A stretch of 64,000 bases of DNA from Dromiciops gliroides (lineage: Eukaryota; Chordata; Mammalia; Microbiotheria; Microbiotheriidae), in contig NC_057866.1 in NCBI RefSeq assembly GCF_019393635.1, positions 169,134,903 through 169,198,902 of the forward strand. Direction: 5' to 3'. A program made the position numbers and the translations under genes. The stretch's first letter is position 1; each line of letters starts with the position of its first letter. The notes under the pieces were generated by a model, which had not been told where the DNA came from, ran no database searches, and worked only from the letters and a program-made list of their open reading frames with translations. This document shows, one piece after another, positions 1 through 10,784 of the stretch.

Positions 1-150
1 GATCACTGAATCTAGAACTGGAAGGGTTCTTAGAGAAAGGTCATCTAATCCAATCCTCTCATTTTATAGATGGAAATGCTGAGGCCTAGAAAAGGGAAGT
101 ATCTCATCCAAGTTCTCATGGATAATATGTAGCAGAGTTTGCATCTGCCC
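1..150 (-). mobile_element. MIR/CORE-SINE-like fossil
   Basis: Antisense MIR-like text: a block reading 'aatcctctcattttatagat', then an eroded 'gctgaggcctaga' and 'caagttctcatgg' standing for the usual 'caaggtcacacag'. It is heavily diverged and its left end is cut by the window. Seen by eye against the general MIR/CORE-SINE pattern; the subfamily cannot be given. Confidence 0.5.
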
Positions 151-539
151 AATTTCTTGAAATGATGGATTAGTTCCTTCTGGCCTCCATTTGCAGTGGA
201 TTTTGTTTACAACTGAATTGAAAAAAATAGCACTACCTTGGCATAATCAAGTTTTTTTTCCTCTCTCCATTTCTTGAAAATGACTGCTGAGAATGTCCTG
301 GATTTCTGTGGGCGTGTGCTGCTGTCTCGGATGTTCTATAAGTTGAGTTATTCAAGGTGCAATCTGTAACTTTGGGGGGGAAAAGAAAAGGTCTTGAATT
401 GGTTTTCTTGCTGTACTCTTGGTGTTCACTATGTGTTCTTGCTGTACTTTTGGGATGATGTGGGTGTCTCCACTCACTGAGTGCGTCATTCTGTCTCTGT
501 TTCATCTTGTGTTCAGCAAGCATCTGTCAAACATACATA

Positions 540-815
540 GATGGATTAGAAGGAAGGATGAAAAGACAAGAAAGAAAGGAAAGGAGAAAGGAAGGAAGGA
601 AAAAAGGAAGGAAAGATTGAAAAAATGAATAAAAGGAAAGAGAAATAAAATTAAGAAAGAAAAGTAGAGAAAATGAAAGAGAAGGAAAGAGGAAAAGGAA
701 AAGCAAAAAAAGAAAGAGACAAGGAAAGAATGAATGAGAAATAAGTAAAGTAGAAAAAAGAGAAAAGAAGGAATGAAAGAAGGCTGCAAGAAAGAAAGAA
801 AAAGAAATAAGAATT
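540..815. repeat. GA-rich low-complexity tract
   Basis: Almost pure purine on the plus strand, made of irregular gaaa/gaag/ggaa units without a fixed period. The apparent Phe/Ser/Leu-rich reading frame on the other strand is an artefact of composition. No gene is supported here. Confidence 0.85.
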
Positions 816-1333
816 TCATGGGGATATGGGGTAGAAAGTATATAACATTCATTCATAAAATATTCAAAGTGCTAAAACATTCATATTCATATATATTTAC
901 ATATTCAATGTCCATAGCATTTCATGTCATGAGCCTCTCTTTAACATAGCTACATTGCTGCTTTTCAATTCAATTAGGTAAATAAGAGGTCTGGAAAAAT
1001 GTCACAACTGTAATGTCAGCCTTGGGCAAAAGGGTAAAATTGATCAAAATTTTCTGTAATTATTCTCTGCCCCTTGCTACTAATCAATTTCCTCTAATCT
1101 GTCACTAAGTACTTTTCTGTTATCCAAAGGTCATTTTAAGGACCCTTTTGGGGAGGCACCACATGATCTGGATCATTTCAAATACCTCTTTACTACACTA
1201 TTAAAATTATAATCAAAGAAGGGACTCAGAAGGGACTTCAGAGGTCATCTGTTCTATCCAGTCATTTGGCCTTTTTGAAGCTGAAATATTCAAATCTGGA
1301 AAATAAGCATAGAAATATTTGCACTATCTAACT

Positions 1334-1477
1334 TTTTTTTTTCTGGAGCAATTAGGGTTAAGTGACTCACCCAGGGTTACACAGCTACTAAGTGTCAAGT
1401 GTCTGAGGCTGGATTTGAACTCAGGTCCTCCTGAATCCAGGGTCAGTGCTTTATCTACTGTGCCACCTAGCTGCCCC
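1334..1477 (-). mobile_element. tRNA-derived SINE (WSINE1-like), young
   Basis: Read on the minus strand it starts GGGGCAGCTAGGTGG, has the GTTCAAAT B-box region and the GACCCTGGGTGAGTCACTTAA block, and ends in poly-A (poly-T at the plus-strand left end). Flanks tgcactatctaact (1320-1333) and tgcactacctaact (1478-1491) form a 14-bp target-site duplication with one mismatch. The family is non-autonomous and uses L1 enzymes. Confidence 0.9.
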
Positions 1478-1559
1478 TGCACTACCTAACTTTTGAGCTG
1501 TTGTGAGCAAATGGCTTTCTAAAACATAAATTACATTACAGAGTTTAAAACAAGGCATC

Positions 1560-1720
1560 ATCTTAAAGGTTTTTTGGTTCAAACCCCTTATTTTTACATT
1601 TGGAGAAGCTGACGTTGAGAAAGGTGAATTAATGTTTCCAAGATTGCAGGGGCAGGAAGTAATAGAGCCCAGATTCAAACCCAGGACTTCTAACTCCAAA
1701 TTCAGTGTTTTCCACCATCC
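1560..1720 (-). mobile_element. MIR/CORE-SINE-like fossil
   Basis: Antisense order of landmarks: 'ggagaagctgacgttgagaa', 'agagcccagattcaaaccca', then 'aggacttctaactccaaatt'. This matches a MIR tRNA-like half read backwards. Strongly diverged, no clear TSD. A similar short block at 1205-1300 may be another fragment. Confidence 0.55.
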
Positions 1721-2694
1721 TTTCCCTCTCAAACTATGGATAGTGATAAGAAAACCCAGCCTTTCACCATTCAAGTTTTTGAATAGCTGAGCAAGGCTCT
1801 GCTTTTTGTCTAGTTGTCATAGCTTACAGCAAAGCAGATGCAAAAGCTCAATCTTGCCTCTCACCCCAACCCCAGATTTTTTTCTTCTCTCTGAAACCAT
1901 AGAAGGACATAAAAGACAACATAGGCAAGCCCCTGACAGGTTTTGACTGTCTCAGGCTACAAATAGCACTAGAGGACAATATAGCCTTTCTCTAACAAAT
2001 CAGCTTTCAGCAAAGCAATACCTCTCATACTCAGAACAGCTCCCAGCCACACATGGATAGAAGTTTGCCTATCAGCTCAGTTCCTATCATCTTCATTCTT
2101 TTTCCAAAGCTTTTCCTCTAACCTTCTATGTCTTGCTCATTCCTCTTGTACTCGGCTTCCTCTCCTTTATTGCATTGTCTCCTACTGATGATTTTGAATT
2201 CCTCAAATCAGGGCTTCCTTTTCTTATGATGTGAAACTCACAAAATTTTCCTTTTTATTTTATAATCTCAACAGTCTTTATTTAGCCCACATTCCTCAGG
2301 CATTTGATTTATATAGGATTAATCATGCAGATTTGATGCAGGTTGAGTTCAAATAAATATCTGAATAACATTTGAATAAAAATAATATTGAATAATATTC
2401 AAATAAAGAAAAGAAGCCTGTCACTCATACTCAATAATTAAGGAGCTATTTTTAAAAATTTTAAATGACTATACACACAGTTGGAGGTAAAGTCAATGGA
2501 AATCAATTATATCTATTAAGTCAGTGTGATCTCTGAGAATTTGATAGCTCCTTATGTGCTGAAATTTTGATTATGGATGAAAAGGAACCATTACTGCACT
2601 ATTTGGAAAGAAAGAGAGCTCTTCCCTCTTATTGGAGGTCAGAGAGTTCATCCCAGAACTTCCAGTCAAGCAGGGCACCCAGGCTAGCTGTTTC
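1721..2694. other. No recognisable feature
   Basis: AT-rich sequence with no long open frame, no repeat head or tail I recognise and no tandem array. Short pyrimidine-rich stretches occur near 2090-2180. Confidence 0.5.
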
Positions 2695-2815
2695 TTCATT
2701 TCCCACTAGGTGGTACTACTCTAGATTTCTCCATCTTGCCCCTGTGCCCAGTGATTAGCACAGTGTCTGGCTCACAGTAAGCGCTTAATAAATGCTTGAT
2801 TGATTGATAGGAAAA
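2695..2815 (+). mobile_element. L2/CORE-type 3' tail
   Basis: Contains 'tgattagcacagtgtctggc' followed by 'taagcgcttaataaatgctt' and a (tgat)n end, the typical 3' terminus shared by L2 LINEs and the CORE-SINEs that borrow it. Only the tail is visible, so LINE and SINE cannot be told apart. Confidence 0.7.
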
Positions 2816-4435
2816 TGATCGAATGATTGATATGAAAAATGACAAAACATTGCTGATTGACTGAAAGAGGAGGAGAGATAAGGTTTGTCAGCTTAAAAAC
2901 TATGGTCATATGCAAATGAACTAATGGACCACAATGCTCTATGTTCACCTTTAACTCAATTAGTACTCTGCTTTGCACCAGAGCCTCTCACTACATTTAC
3001 TTGAATGACAGTTTTTCTCTCAGGTTCTCAGAATAAATAGTCTGTCTTCCCTTCAACATTTCAATCTGATGGGCTATGTTTCTTCTCAAGCTAATTCTTT
3101 TTCAGTCTTCCATAGAGAAATGTTCTTTTTCTGCATCTCCTCCCCCTGAGCAACCACAATTTCTCTAAGGGGAGTATCTTGCAATGGCAACTGTGACTGA
3201 TGCTGATGGACAGCCTGGCTAACCAGTGACCAAAAATGAATACCTTGAATTTATCTTCCTTATCCCTCTCTTTTATGCTAATTCAACTCGAGGAAGTTCT
3301 GAGTGAGAGTGTCAGGTTGTGAGATGTGCATGGCTGACTCAGGAATGCTGGAACAACAGAGGGCAGAGTGAAATCATCAGACCATCCTTCTAGGATCCCA
3401 AAGTGCTTATATGGGTTAACACCACCAAATGCCCTGGTATGATTATGGCTCTGGATAGCCACCTATTCCATCTGTTGTTAGGGATGATCCAAAGTCTTTG
3501 CGACCAGTTCAAGAGGTATACCTCTTCCCTGATAGAGATAAAACAAGGGTCCTAGTAAATGAAGAGACAGGCAAGGAAGAATGTAAATAAAAATTAAAAA
3601 ATGGAAGAACTCCAGCTTATTGTTTATTTGAGGTAATTGGGAAAATATTCATGTGATAAATTTAGTATGCTATAGTCTCTAGGACTATGGGGGACATACT
3701 TTGACCTTCGGTATTCTCACATCCATGGTTTATCAAAACATTCTGTTCTCCAGCTCTTATCCACCAAATAGGACCTCTAGACTTTTGATCATAGATATAA
3801 CTAGAACAGAGGGAGCAGGTCTTTGCCTCTGTTTATTGAAATTTAGAGGGTCCTAACAGCTCTATTTCATTGGGTAGAGATAACTTATCCTAGCATTTAG
3901 TTTGTAAGAATAATTTATTAAAATAGAAAGTTCCAACTAGTGCATTTTCTCCCTTGCAAGTCCCATCCTGCCACCGTTTGCCATCTGCAATGTGGTAGCT
4001 TCATGCTGTCCTGAGATCTCAATCTGACTTAGGGTTTCCAGAGGGCCTATTTTAGCCTTCTTGCCCTAAGTAAGTGACACCAGCTATACCATCAACAAGA
4101 CATTAACAAATATGGGGAATGTTTTCAAGGAGATCATGGGACTGGAGGTTATCAGCTTTGAGGTTTTGCAGGAATCTACCTGCAGTGCCTAGAAAACATG
4201 GAGTTTGTGTTAAAATGTAAATGGAAGAATCATTCACTAGAACTTCTGCCAACATTCTACAGATGGCTAGCATGCTAAAGAATTGACTCTATTTTTGAGA
4301 CTTGGACAGTTGACAATATATTGATTTTCTCTTATGCCAAAGTGTATAAATTATACAGGTCTAGATGTAGGTTGCATTCAAATGAATGCTAAAGAAAATA
4401 TAGGCTTGTCACATACTTAATAATTTAGGAGTTAC
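2816..4435. other. No recognisable feature
   Basis: About 1.6 kb of single-copy-like sequence. No frame beyond chance length, no repeat landmark I know and no RNA gene pattern. It could hold very old repeats or a noncoding conserved element; I cannot tell from sequence alone. Confidence 0.4.
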
Positions 4436-5215
4436 TTGTATTTTTTCTAGAATTTTATTTTCCAAAATATATGTAAAAACAAATTTTGACATCAATTTTT
4501 AAAAAGTTTGTGTTCCAACTTCTCTTCCTCCCTCCCTTCCCATCCCCCACCCACAAGAACTCAAACAATTCACAATAAGTTATACATGAGTAGTCATGGA
4601 AAACATTCCCACATTAGCTAGATTGTGAGAGAAAACAGTCAAAAAACAAAACTTCAGATTAAGGAATTGTCAAAAACAAAAAAACATTTTAAAAAATGTG
4701 TTTCCATCTGTTTTCAGATACTGTCAGTTCTTTCTCTATAGGTGGATTGCAATTTTCATAAGTCCTTCAGGGTTATATTGGATCATTGCCTTGCTGAAAA
4801 TAACCACATGCTTCCCAGCAGATCATCTTACACTATTGCTCTTCTTTTGTATACAGTAAATTTCACTCTGCTTCAGTTCATGTAGGTCTTTCCAGGTTTT
4901 TCTGATAGTATTCTGTTCATCATAGCCTAAATAAAGTACCTTAAACTTGACAAAGAATTTTCTTCATAATAGCCCAGCAAAGTAGGTACCATATATTTTT
5001 CCATTATAATCAATCATCATAACTATTTCCCTCCATCCTATTCCCTTCCCATGATATTTACTCTATTTTCTATCTTTTAACCTATTCCTCCTCAAAAGTG
5101 TTTTACTTCTGACTGTCCCCTCCCTCACTCTGCACTCCTTTTTTTCACCCTTCCTTCCTTATCCTCTTCCCCTCCTATTTTCCTGTAGGGTTAAATAGAT
5201 TACTCCTCCCAACTG
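4436..5215 (-). mobile_element. HAL1/L1-type 3' region, fragment
   Basis: Antisense L1-like 3' end. It shares with 60346-61190 the block 'gtttgtgttcc..cttcctcc', the 'catacatgagtagtcatgga'-type segment, 'tctttccaggtttttctgat' and the run 'atttactctattttctatct'. No ORF2-derived text is present, as expected for a HAL1 (half-L1) 3' half. Diverged, ends ragged. Confidence 0.65.
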
Positions 5216-5274
5216 GGTGTGAATGTTATTCCTTCCTTGAGCCCACTCTGATGAGATTAAGGTCTTTGAGCTAA

Positions 5275-5530
5275 TTCTGTGTTCTAAATTTTTCTTCCTC
5301 CCTCCTCAATCCTCCCTATGAAATCAAGCAATTCAATATGTCATACTTGTGCAGTAATCCAGAACATGTTTACCTTCCTTGAAAGTGTTTTGCTTTTTAC
5401 TGCTCTCCCCCCCAAGCTGCCCTTCCCTCCTTTCTCTCTTTTCCCCTCCCTCACGGCAAAAATATATTATTATACCTACTTGAGTATGTATGTATTTGTA
5501 TTTTTAAATGGCTATACAAATGTTTAGAGA
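5275..5530 (-). mobile_element. Second HAL1/L1-type 3' fragment with internal deletion
   Basis: Restarts the same 3' region ('cctccctatgaaatcaagca', 'catacttgtgcagtaatcca') and then jumps directly to the later 'gctttttactgctctccccc' block also seen near 60720. Compared with that copy several hundred bases are missing between the two blocks. Adjacent to the previous fragment in the same orientation, so either two insertions or one rearranged element. Confidence 0.55.
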
Positions 5531-5639
5531 TAAACCATAGCTATTACTTTAGTATCTCAGTATTATCTCTGGGAGTTCTGTAGCTCCTGAAAGTATGATG
5601 ACGGGACAAATGAACCACATTACTCCAATGCCTAAAGTA

Positions 5640-5905
5640 CTTTATTGGAAAGAAAAAGAGAGGAGAAGAGAGGAGAGGGAGAGGAGGAGGAGGAAGAGAG
5701 AGAGAAAGAGAGGAGAAGAAGAAGAAGAAGAAGAGGGAGCAGCAGCAGCATCAAGAGGGAGAGGAAGAGGGAGAGGGAGAGGGAGGGAGGAACAGACACA
5801 GACAGAGACAGAGAGACAAAGAGACAAAGACAGAGAAAGAAGAGGAAAGGAGAGAGAGAAATCGAAATAGGAAGAAAAAGAGAGAAACAGGAAAAAAGAC
5901 AAAGA
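5640..5905. repeat. Purine-rich (GA/GAG/AGC) low-complexity tract
   Basis: Successive blocks of gaggag, gaagaagaag, agcagcagc, gagggaga and cagaga repeats, nearly free of pyrimidine on the plus strand. Both strands give long Glu/Arg- or Ser/Leu-rich frames that I regard as compositional, not genes. Confidence 0.85.
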
Positions 5906-6289
5906 TTTGTTTGATTTTGCAAATATACAAATATATTTGCACATTTGCATATTTGATTGTATATATGATATTGAAAATATATAAATATACAAATCATTAC
6001 CTCATTGCCCAGAATACTCTATACCCTAGAAGGAGGAGGCAGAGAGAAGCAGACAGATAATGGAGACAGAGGCGCAGACTCATAGGGAGACAGTGAAGTA
6101 TAGATGGTCTTTATAGGGAAGGGTCTGTGTCAGAAGAGCTCTTATATTCATTGGTAAGTGACCTTGATTTATATACATATTTAAAATTAATCATAGCTCA
6201 TCCCATGATTTCCATTTATTTCTTCTTTAAATAAAAGTTTCCTTCATAATATCGTTAACCAGGATATTGTTAACAAGGTTACAGACAGA

Positions 6290-6430
6290 GGCAGAGAAAG
6301 TTAGGGAAAGAAAAGAGAGAAAAAAAGGGAAAAATGAGGGAGGAATGAAGGATAGGAGAAGAAAGGAAGGAAGGCAGAGAGAGGGAAAGAAGAAGAGAAA
6401 GAAAAAAGAAAGAAGGAAGAAAGAAAGATC
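6290..6430. repeat. GA-rich low-complexity tract
   Basis: Irregular gaaa/ggaa/gaag purine tract, the third in the first 6.5 kb. Between 5906 and 6290, and from 6431 to 6895, I see only unremarkable AT-rich sequence. Confidence 0.8.
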
Positions 6431-6899
6431 TGCTTGATAGTATGGGTTTCTATTCTCCATGGAGGGGCTTTTTGTGGCAAAAGAACTCTCTGGACCCCTA
6501 GAATATTCCATTTCTCTTCTCCAACTGTCTAAATCTTATCCATGGGTCAAGGGCAACCTTACATCCACACCTCTTCATGAAGACTTCTTTGGCCCCTTCA
6601 GCACATAGGGATCCCACCTCCCACACCTGTGAGTCATTATCTGATTGGTCATTGAAGGTGCTGCCTTGGGTTTTGTTTTTTAACTGCTTTTCAAGGTCCT
6701 CTATAGATCTGAAATTCTGTGATTCTTTTAGTGTCTATCTCATCACCTTGATAAATTATCAGAACCCCCAAATTGTGGCTTCATGGAAAAATATGTGAGA
6801 CCAGAGGAGGGAACCTCAATTTTAAAAACTGTACAATGAGGTCATCCTAGTGGAACTACAAAACAAAATCCCTTCCAACTTTCTTGCTTATGGAATTTA

Positions 6900-7090
6900 C
6901 CAGCTAAATTACCAAGTAGTAATCATAGGCAAAATCACTTAACCCCTCTAAGCCTTAATTTCCTGGTCTGTAAAATGGGGTTAATAAAACACCTGTGATA
7001 CCTACTGTTCAAGTTTTATAATAAGATAATATATACAATATGCTTCACAAACCTTAGTGCCCTATATACATTTACATTTGTGTAGTGCTC
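6900..7090 (+). mobile_element. MAR1/MIR-type SINE fossil
   Basis: Landmarks in order: 'aaaatcacttaacccctcta', 'tttcctggtctgtaaaatgg', 'gggttaataaaacacctgtg', then 'caatatgcttcacaaacctt'. This is the middle and 3' part of a MAR1/MIR-like SINE. The tRNA-like head is eroded. Confidence 0.65.
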
Positions 7091-7211
7091 AGGGAAGGTG
7101 GCTCCTCCCTCATCTCATTTGATCTAATCAAAGAAAGTAATCAAGAAAATGAATTATTAATATGTGCAGTAGGGGGTGTGTGTATGAATTGTTTTTTATT
7201 AATAATGATTC

Positions 7212-7600
7212 ATTCTTAATACATGGAGAGTCATCCCTGGCATAGTAGATAAAGAGCTGGCCTTGATGCAGGAAGGTTTGAATCCAAGTTTTGCCTCTGA
7301 TAAAAATGACTCTGGGTAAGTCACTTAAGTCTTTTAGATTGTAAGCTTGTTGAGGGCAGGGACTGCCTTTCTTTCTTTTTAAAAATTAATTGTATCCCTA
7401 GTGCTTAGCACAGTGCCTGACATGTTGTAGACACTTAATAAATGTTTATTGGATTTATTTTTTATAGGACTTAACCTTTTAATGTTTGGGGCAACTCTCT
7501 AATGCTATAAATTGCAAAGAATATGTCGACCTTCATTGGCAAAGGGACTTTCTTCATCCAAGAGTTCCCTATGCCAATAAAATCATGGGCCCAGTCCCTA
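7212..7600 (+). mobile_element. Old tRNA-derived SINE split by an L2/CORE insertion
   Basis: The tRNA-like head runs 7212-7332 ('gtagataaagagctggcctt', 'ctctgggtaagtcacttaag'); the body resumes at about 7466-7600 ('acttaaccttttaatgtttg', then 'gaccttcattggcaaaggga'). The inserted piece at 7333-7465 is a separate element. The repeated 'acttaa.ctttta' on both sides looks like its TSD. Confidence 0.65.
7333..7465 (+). mobile_element. L2/CORE-type 3' tail inserted in an older SINE
   Basis: Shows 'gattgtaagcttgttgaggg', 'cagggactgcctttctttct', 'gtgcttagcacagtgcctga' and 'cttaataaatgtttattgga'. It interrupts a tRNA SINE and so is younger than it. Confidence 0.75.
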
Positions 7601-8304
7601 ACTCAATTAAGAGTTTTCATTTATGTATTTTAAAATATAATTCTAATTCTATAATGGAATTATAGAATTATAATAATAAATTATGACTGAAATCCTATTA
7701 TTTTCATAACCTCATACATGAGGAAAGAGAAAGTAAATGCATTCTATGTTTGAGACTGGTACCTCTTTTTGATCAAGGTCTTATTATTGGCCAAAGACAG
7801 ATATGCATCTAGCCAAAATTTTTGCCTTCATAAAATTCCCAAAGTACTTGAATTGCCACCTAAATGTGTCTAACTGAAGAATGAAGTGATAGCTTTTAAT
7901 TAAAAAATGCAAAACAATGAACAGATTATAATAATCTCAGAAGAATTAAGGGGAATGAATTTGGGTATTTTTTCATGCATCACTGTAATTTATTTTTAAA
8001 ACTGTGGATGACAAATTAAGCCTGCACATATTTTTAAGAGTCAGATGACATGTATTAGGACCAACCTTCTGAAGAGGTGTCTGTGTGACACATGTATATC
8101 CAGTTACTGGCCGAGTGCCCACTGAATACGCAATTTTCCCTTATGTGTTTCATATTTTCAAGAAGTCTTGCTCAGTAGCAAAGCAACTTTAATAAGACCT
8201 AAATGGCAGAGTTGGTGGTCTTGGAAGCAATAGAATATGTTTCTCGCCATCCAATCCCGGGGGGGAATCAGGGCTGGGCTGGGCTGGGACTGAATCCTCA
8301 AGAG
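7601..8304. other. No recognisable feature
   Basis: AT-rich, no reliable open frame. A short (gggct)n run occurs at about 8272-8290, just upstream of the CR1/L3 fragment. Confidence 0.45.
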
Positions 8305-8545
8305 TTACAAAGAAGCAAATTGATACTTGATGTAAGGAGAAGTTTCCTAACATTTAGAATGATCCCAAAGTGGTGTAATGGGGAATAATGCCTTGGGAGG
8401 TAGGGGGTTCTCTATAACCAGAGGTCTTCATGTAAAGGCTGGATGATGATTTGTTAGGCATGTTATGGAATAGATACTTGGTCAAGGGTGAGTTGGACAA
8501 GGGTGAAGTCCCCTCTGACATAAAATCTCTGTGATTCTGTGAATA
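8305..8545 (+). mobile_element. CR1/L3-type LINE 3' fragment
   Basis: Order of landmarks: 'aggagaagtttcctaacatt', 'tgccttgggaggtagggggt', 'aggtcttcatgtaaaggctg', 'gagttggacaagggtgaag' and a 'ctgtgattctgtga' end. This is the 3' end typical of mammalian CR1/L3 LINEs, which terminate in a short tandem octamer rather than poly-A. Confidence 0.7.
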
Positions 8546-8980
8546 GGGAAGTGAGGAGAAACCTTGGCTGGATGCATTCTGGGCAAGGGTTGGGGAGATG
8601 GCTTATAGAGAGCTAGAGTTGTTCCTTTGGGTATAAAAGATATTGAAATGAGGGAGGCAGCGGTGGAAGACAGTGTTTAACTTTGAAAGAGGGGTTGATA
8701 GCAGGATCAGAGTAAAGGAGCCAACTGAGAGATGGGTAGGGAGGAGAAAAGTGAAAGGTTTTGATATTAGGGGGAAAAAAGAGCCAGAATTTTATAGGAA
8801 GTACATTCAATTTGTAGCACTTAGTTTCTTTAGAGATATGTGCATGTGTCTTCATATGCCTGACTACCTGTTGTTGGCTGTGCTTGCCAGTTTCCTCTAA
8901 GTTAGCTACTGCTGGGTAGCACCACTCCCACCCCCACCCCCACCACTATCACAGTGCTAAGGAAATAGTGTTAGTCTAAT
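8546..8980. other. No recognisable feature
   Basis: No repeat landmark or credible open frame. A C-rich stretch (8927-8944) alternates ccc/ccccc with single A. Confidence 0.4.
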
Positions 8981-8981
8981 C

Positions 8982-9123
8982 CAGGGCTTCTTACCTGGGG
9001 CCCATGAACTTGTTGAAAAATATATTGAGAAGTGTATTTTGATATAATTGATCTCCTTTGTCATCTGATGTATTTTATTTTTGACATTTATAAACATGAT
9101 TCTGAGAAGGGATTTTGTTGTTT
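8982..9123 (-). mobile_element. Unclassified old repeat, copy 1 (hAT-like MITE suspected)
   Basis: Begins 'cagggcttcttacctggggc' and continues through 'gtattttgatataattgatc' and 'aaacatgattctgagaaggg'. The reverse complement of 25597-25780 gives the same order of blocks, so the two are inverted copies of one family. I suspect a hAT-type non-autonomous DNA element from memory only. The full-length L1 sits right at its end. Confidence 0.45.
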
Positions 9124-9139
9124 AAAAATCTAAATGTGG
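9124..9139. repeat. Left target-site duplication of the full-length L1
   Basis: AAAAATCTAAATGTGG, identical to 15657-15672. A perfect 16-bp duplication bracketing start and poly-A shows a single target-primed insertion. Confidence 0.95.
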
Positions 9140-9149
9140 AAGATGGCGG
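9140..9149 (+). promoter_or_regulatory. YY1-like site at L1 +1
   Basis: The element begins AAGATGGCGG, matching the YY1 core (AAGATGGC). In human L1 a YY1 site at the very 5' end helps fix the transcription start. The same core (CCAAGATGGC on the minus strand, 62938-62947) opens the HAL1-like element. Confidence 0.7.
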
Positions 9150-9701
9150 AGAGGAAGCAGCAAGCTGCCTGAGCTCTCCTTCTGTTCCCTCAAAACGAAC
9201 ATTAAATCAAGCCTCTGGACGGATTCTGAAACTACAGAACCTGCAAAGAGACAGAGAGACACAGTCCTCCAACCAGAGATAATTTAGAAGACTTCAGGAA
9301 AAGGTCGGTCTGACTCGGGCAAAACGGAGGCCCAGTGCAGGGCAGCAACCCAGCGCCGAGGGGGTCGGGGCAAGTCAGCAGGAGCTGCGGGCCACAGCCG
9401 AACAACTGAAGCTCCCGGAACCTGGTTCAAAAATCTGGTGGCCAAGAAGGACAGTGGAAAAACTTACCTGCACCGGCCAGGAGGGAGATGAACCGGTCAG
9501 GCCGGGGTCTGGCGCCTGGCTGGCTGAGAGCACAATCAGACAGGAAGTGCAGGGCGGGGGGGATCTCCACACACCATAAAGGCCTCAGAGTAAAAGCCCG
9601 GCCATACAGCACCTATACCCCGGCACAAGAAGCCCAAAACAGGGACCCTGGTGCCCCCAGAGCAGACCTCAACTTAAAGAATAAATAAATAAGCTGCAAT
9701 A
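9140..9701 (+). promoter_or_regulatory. L1 5'UTR with internal promoter
   Basis: About 560 bp, clearly more GC- and CpG-rich than its surroundings, especially 9300-9610. Short frames here (for example 9488-9688) are not conserved L1 proteins. Position and family knowledge make this the internal pol II promoter; no initiator other than the YY1-like start is visible. No tandem monomers as in mouse L1. Confidence 0.8.
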
Positions 9702-10784
9702 ATGAGTAAGAAGCAAAAAAGAGCCCTCTCCATTGAGAGCTTCTGTATCAATAGGGAAGAAGCCAACACAAACTCAGATGAGGACAATAGCCTCAAATTG
9801 TCTACATCTGAAGCCTCACAAGGGAAGGTGAATTGGTCTCAAGAACAAAAAGCCTTCCTGGAAGAGCTCAAAAAGGATTTTAAAAATCAATTGCAAGAGG
9901 TAGAAGAAAAAATGGGGAGAGAAATGAAAGCAAAACAAGAAAACTATGAAAAAAGAATCAGCAGCTTGGAAAAGGAAGCTGAAGAAAACAAAGCCTTAAA
10001 AAATTCATTTGGCCAAATGGAAAAAAAGCTGCATAATCTCACTGAAGAAAACAATACCTTAAAAAATTCACTTAGCCAAATGGAAAAAAAGGTGCATAAT
10101 CTCACTGAAGAAAACAATGCCTTAAAAATTAAAGTGGGACAGTTGGAAGATAAGGAATCCATGAGACACCAGGAATCAGTCAAGCAGAATAAAAAAAATG
10201 AAAAAATAGAAGAAAATGTGAAATACCTCATTGGAAAGACAACTGATCTGGAAAACAGATCGAGGAGAGACAATTTGAGAATCATTGGACTGCCTGAAAG
10301 CCATGACCAGAAAAAGAATCTAGACACCATATTCCAGGAAATTATTAAGGAGAACTGCCCTGATATCATAGAATCAGAGGATAAAATCATCATTGAAAGA
10401 ATCCACCGATCACCTCCTGAAAGAGACCCCAAAAGGAAAACTCCAAGGAATATTGTAGCCAAATTCCAGAATTATCAGGTGAAGGAGAAAGTACTCCAAG
10501 CAGCCAGAAAGAAGCAATTTAAATATCATGGAGCCACAGTCAGGATTGCTTAGGACCTGGCAGCTTCAACATTAAAGGACCGCAAGGCTTGGAATATGAT
10601 ATTCCGGAAGGCAAAGGAGCTTGGATTGCAGCCGAGAATCTATTACCCAGCAAAAATGTGCATTTTCTTTCAGGGGAAAAGATGGACATTTAATGACATT
10701 GGGGACTTTCAATCTTTCCTGGTGAAAAGACCAGAACTGAATAGAAAATTTGATCTCAACATACAAGACTCAAGAGAAGCTTAA
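9702..10784 (+). pseudogene. L1 ORF1 (RNA-binding chaperone), one in-frame stop
   Basis: Encodes the L1 ORF1 protein that coats L1 RNA as a trimer. Starts MSKKQKRALSIES, preceded by purine-rich 'gcaataatg'. Residues 50-175 are a heptad coiled coil containing an exact-period 21-residue tandem repeat (99-119 and 120-140). The RRM-like core follows (RSRRDNLRIIGLPES at about 187-200; IHRSPPERDPKRKTPRN). A TAG at 10551-10553, probably from CAG in the family's RI.Q(D/N)L motif, cuts the protein at 283 aa. The same frame continues through the C-terminal domain (ELGLQPRIYYPAK; VKRPELNRKFD) to a natural stop, giving 360 codons in all. The HAL1 copy at 61505-62491 shares the motifs. Confidence 0.95.

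Noticed and set aside
502-856. Phe/Leu/Ser-rich minus-strand frames that look like a membrane protein
   Set aside because: Hydrophobicity comes from the complementary pyrimidine tract of a GA-rich repeat.
5595-5997. Glu/Arg-rich and Ser/Leu-rich frames on both strands
   Set aside because: Purine-rich low-complexity DNA gives open frames on both strands at once; no start context or domain.
9488-9688. Small frame in the L1 5'UTR as a possible ORF0-like gene
   Set aside because: ORF0 of primates is antisense and lineage-specific; nothing shows that this sense frame is translated or conserved.
9944-10462. 172-codon minus-strand frame opposite L1 ORF1
   Set aside because: Shadow of the A-rich coiled-coil and RRM coding sequence; no conserved domain.
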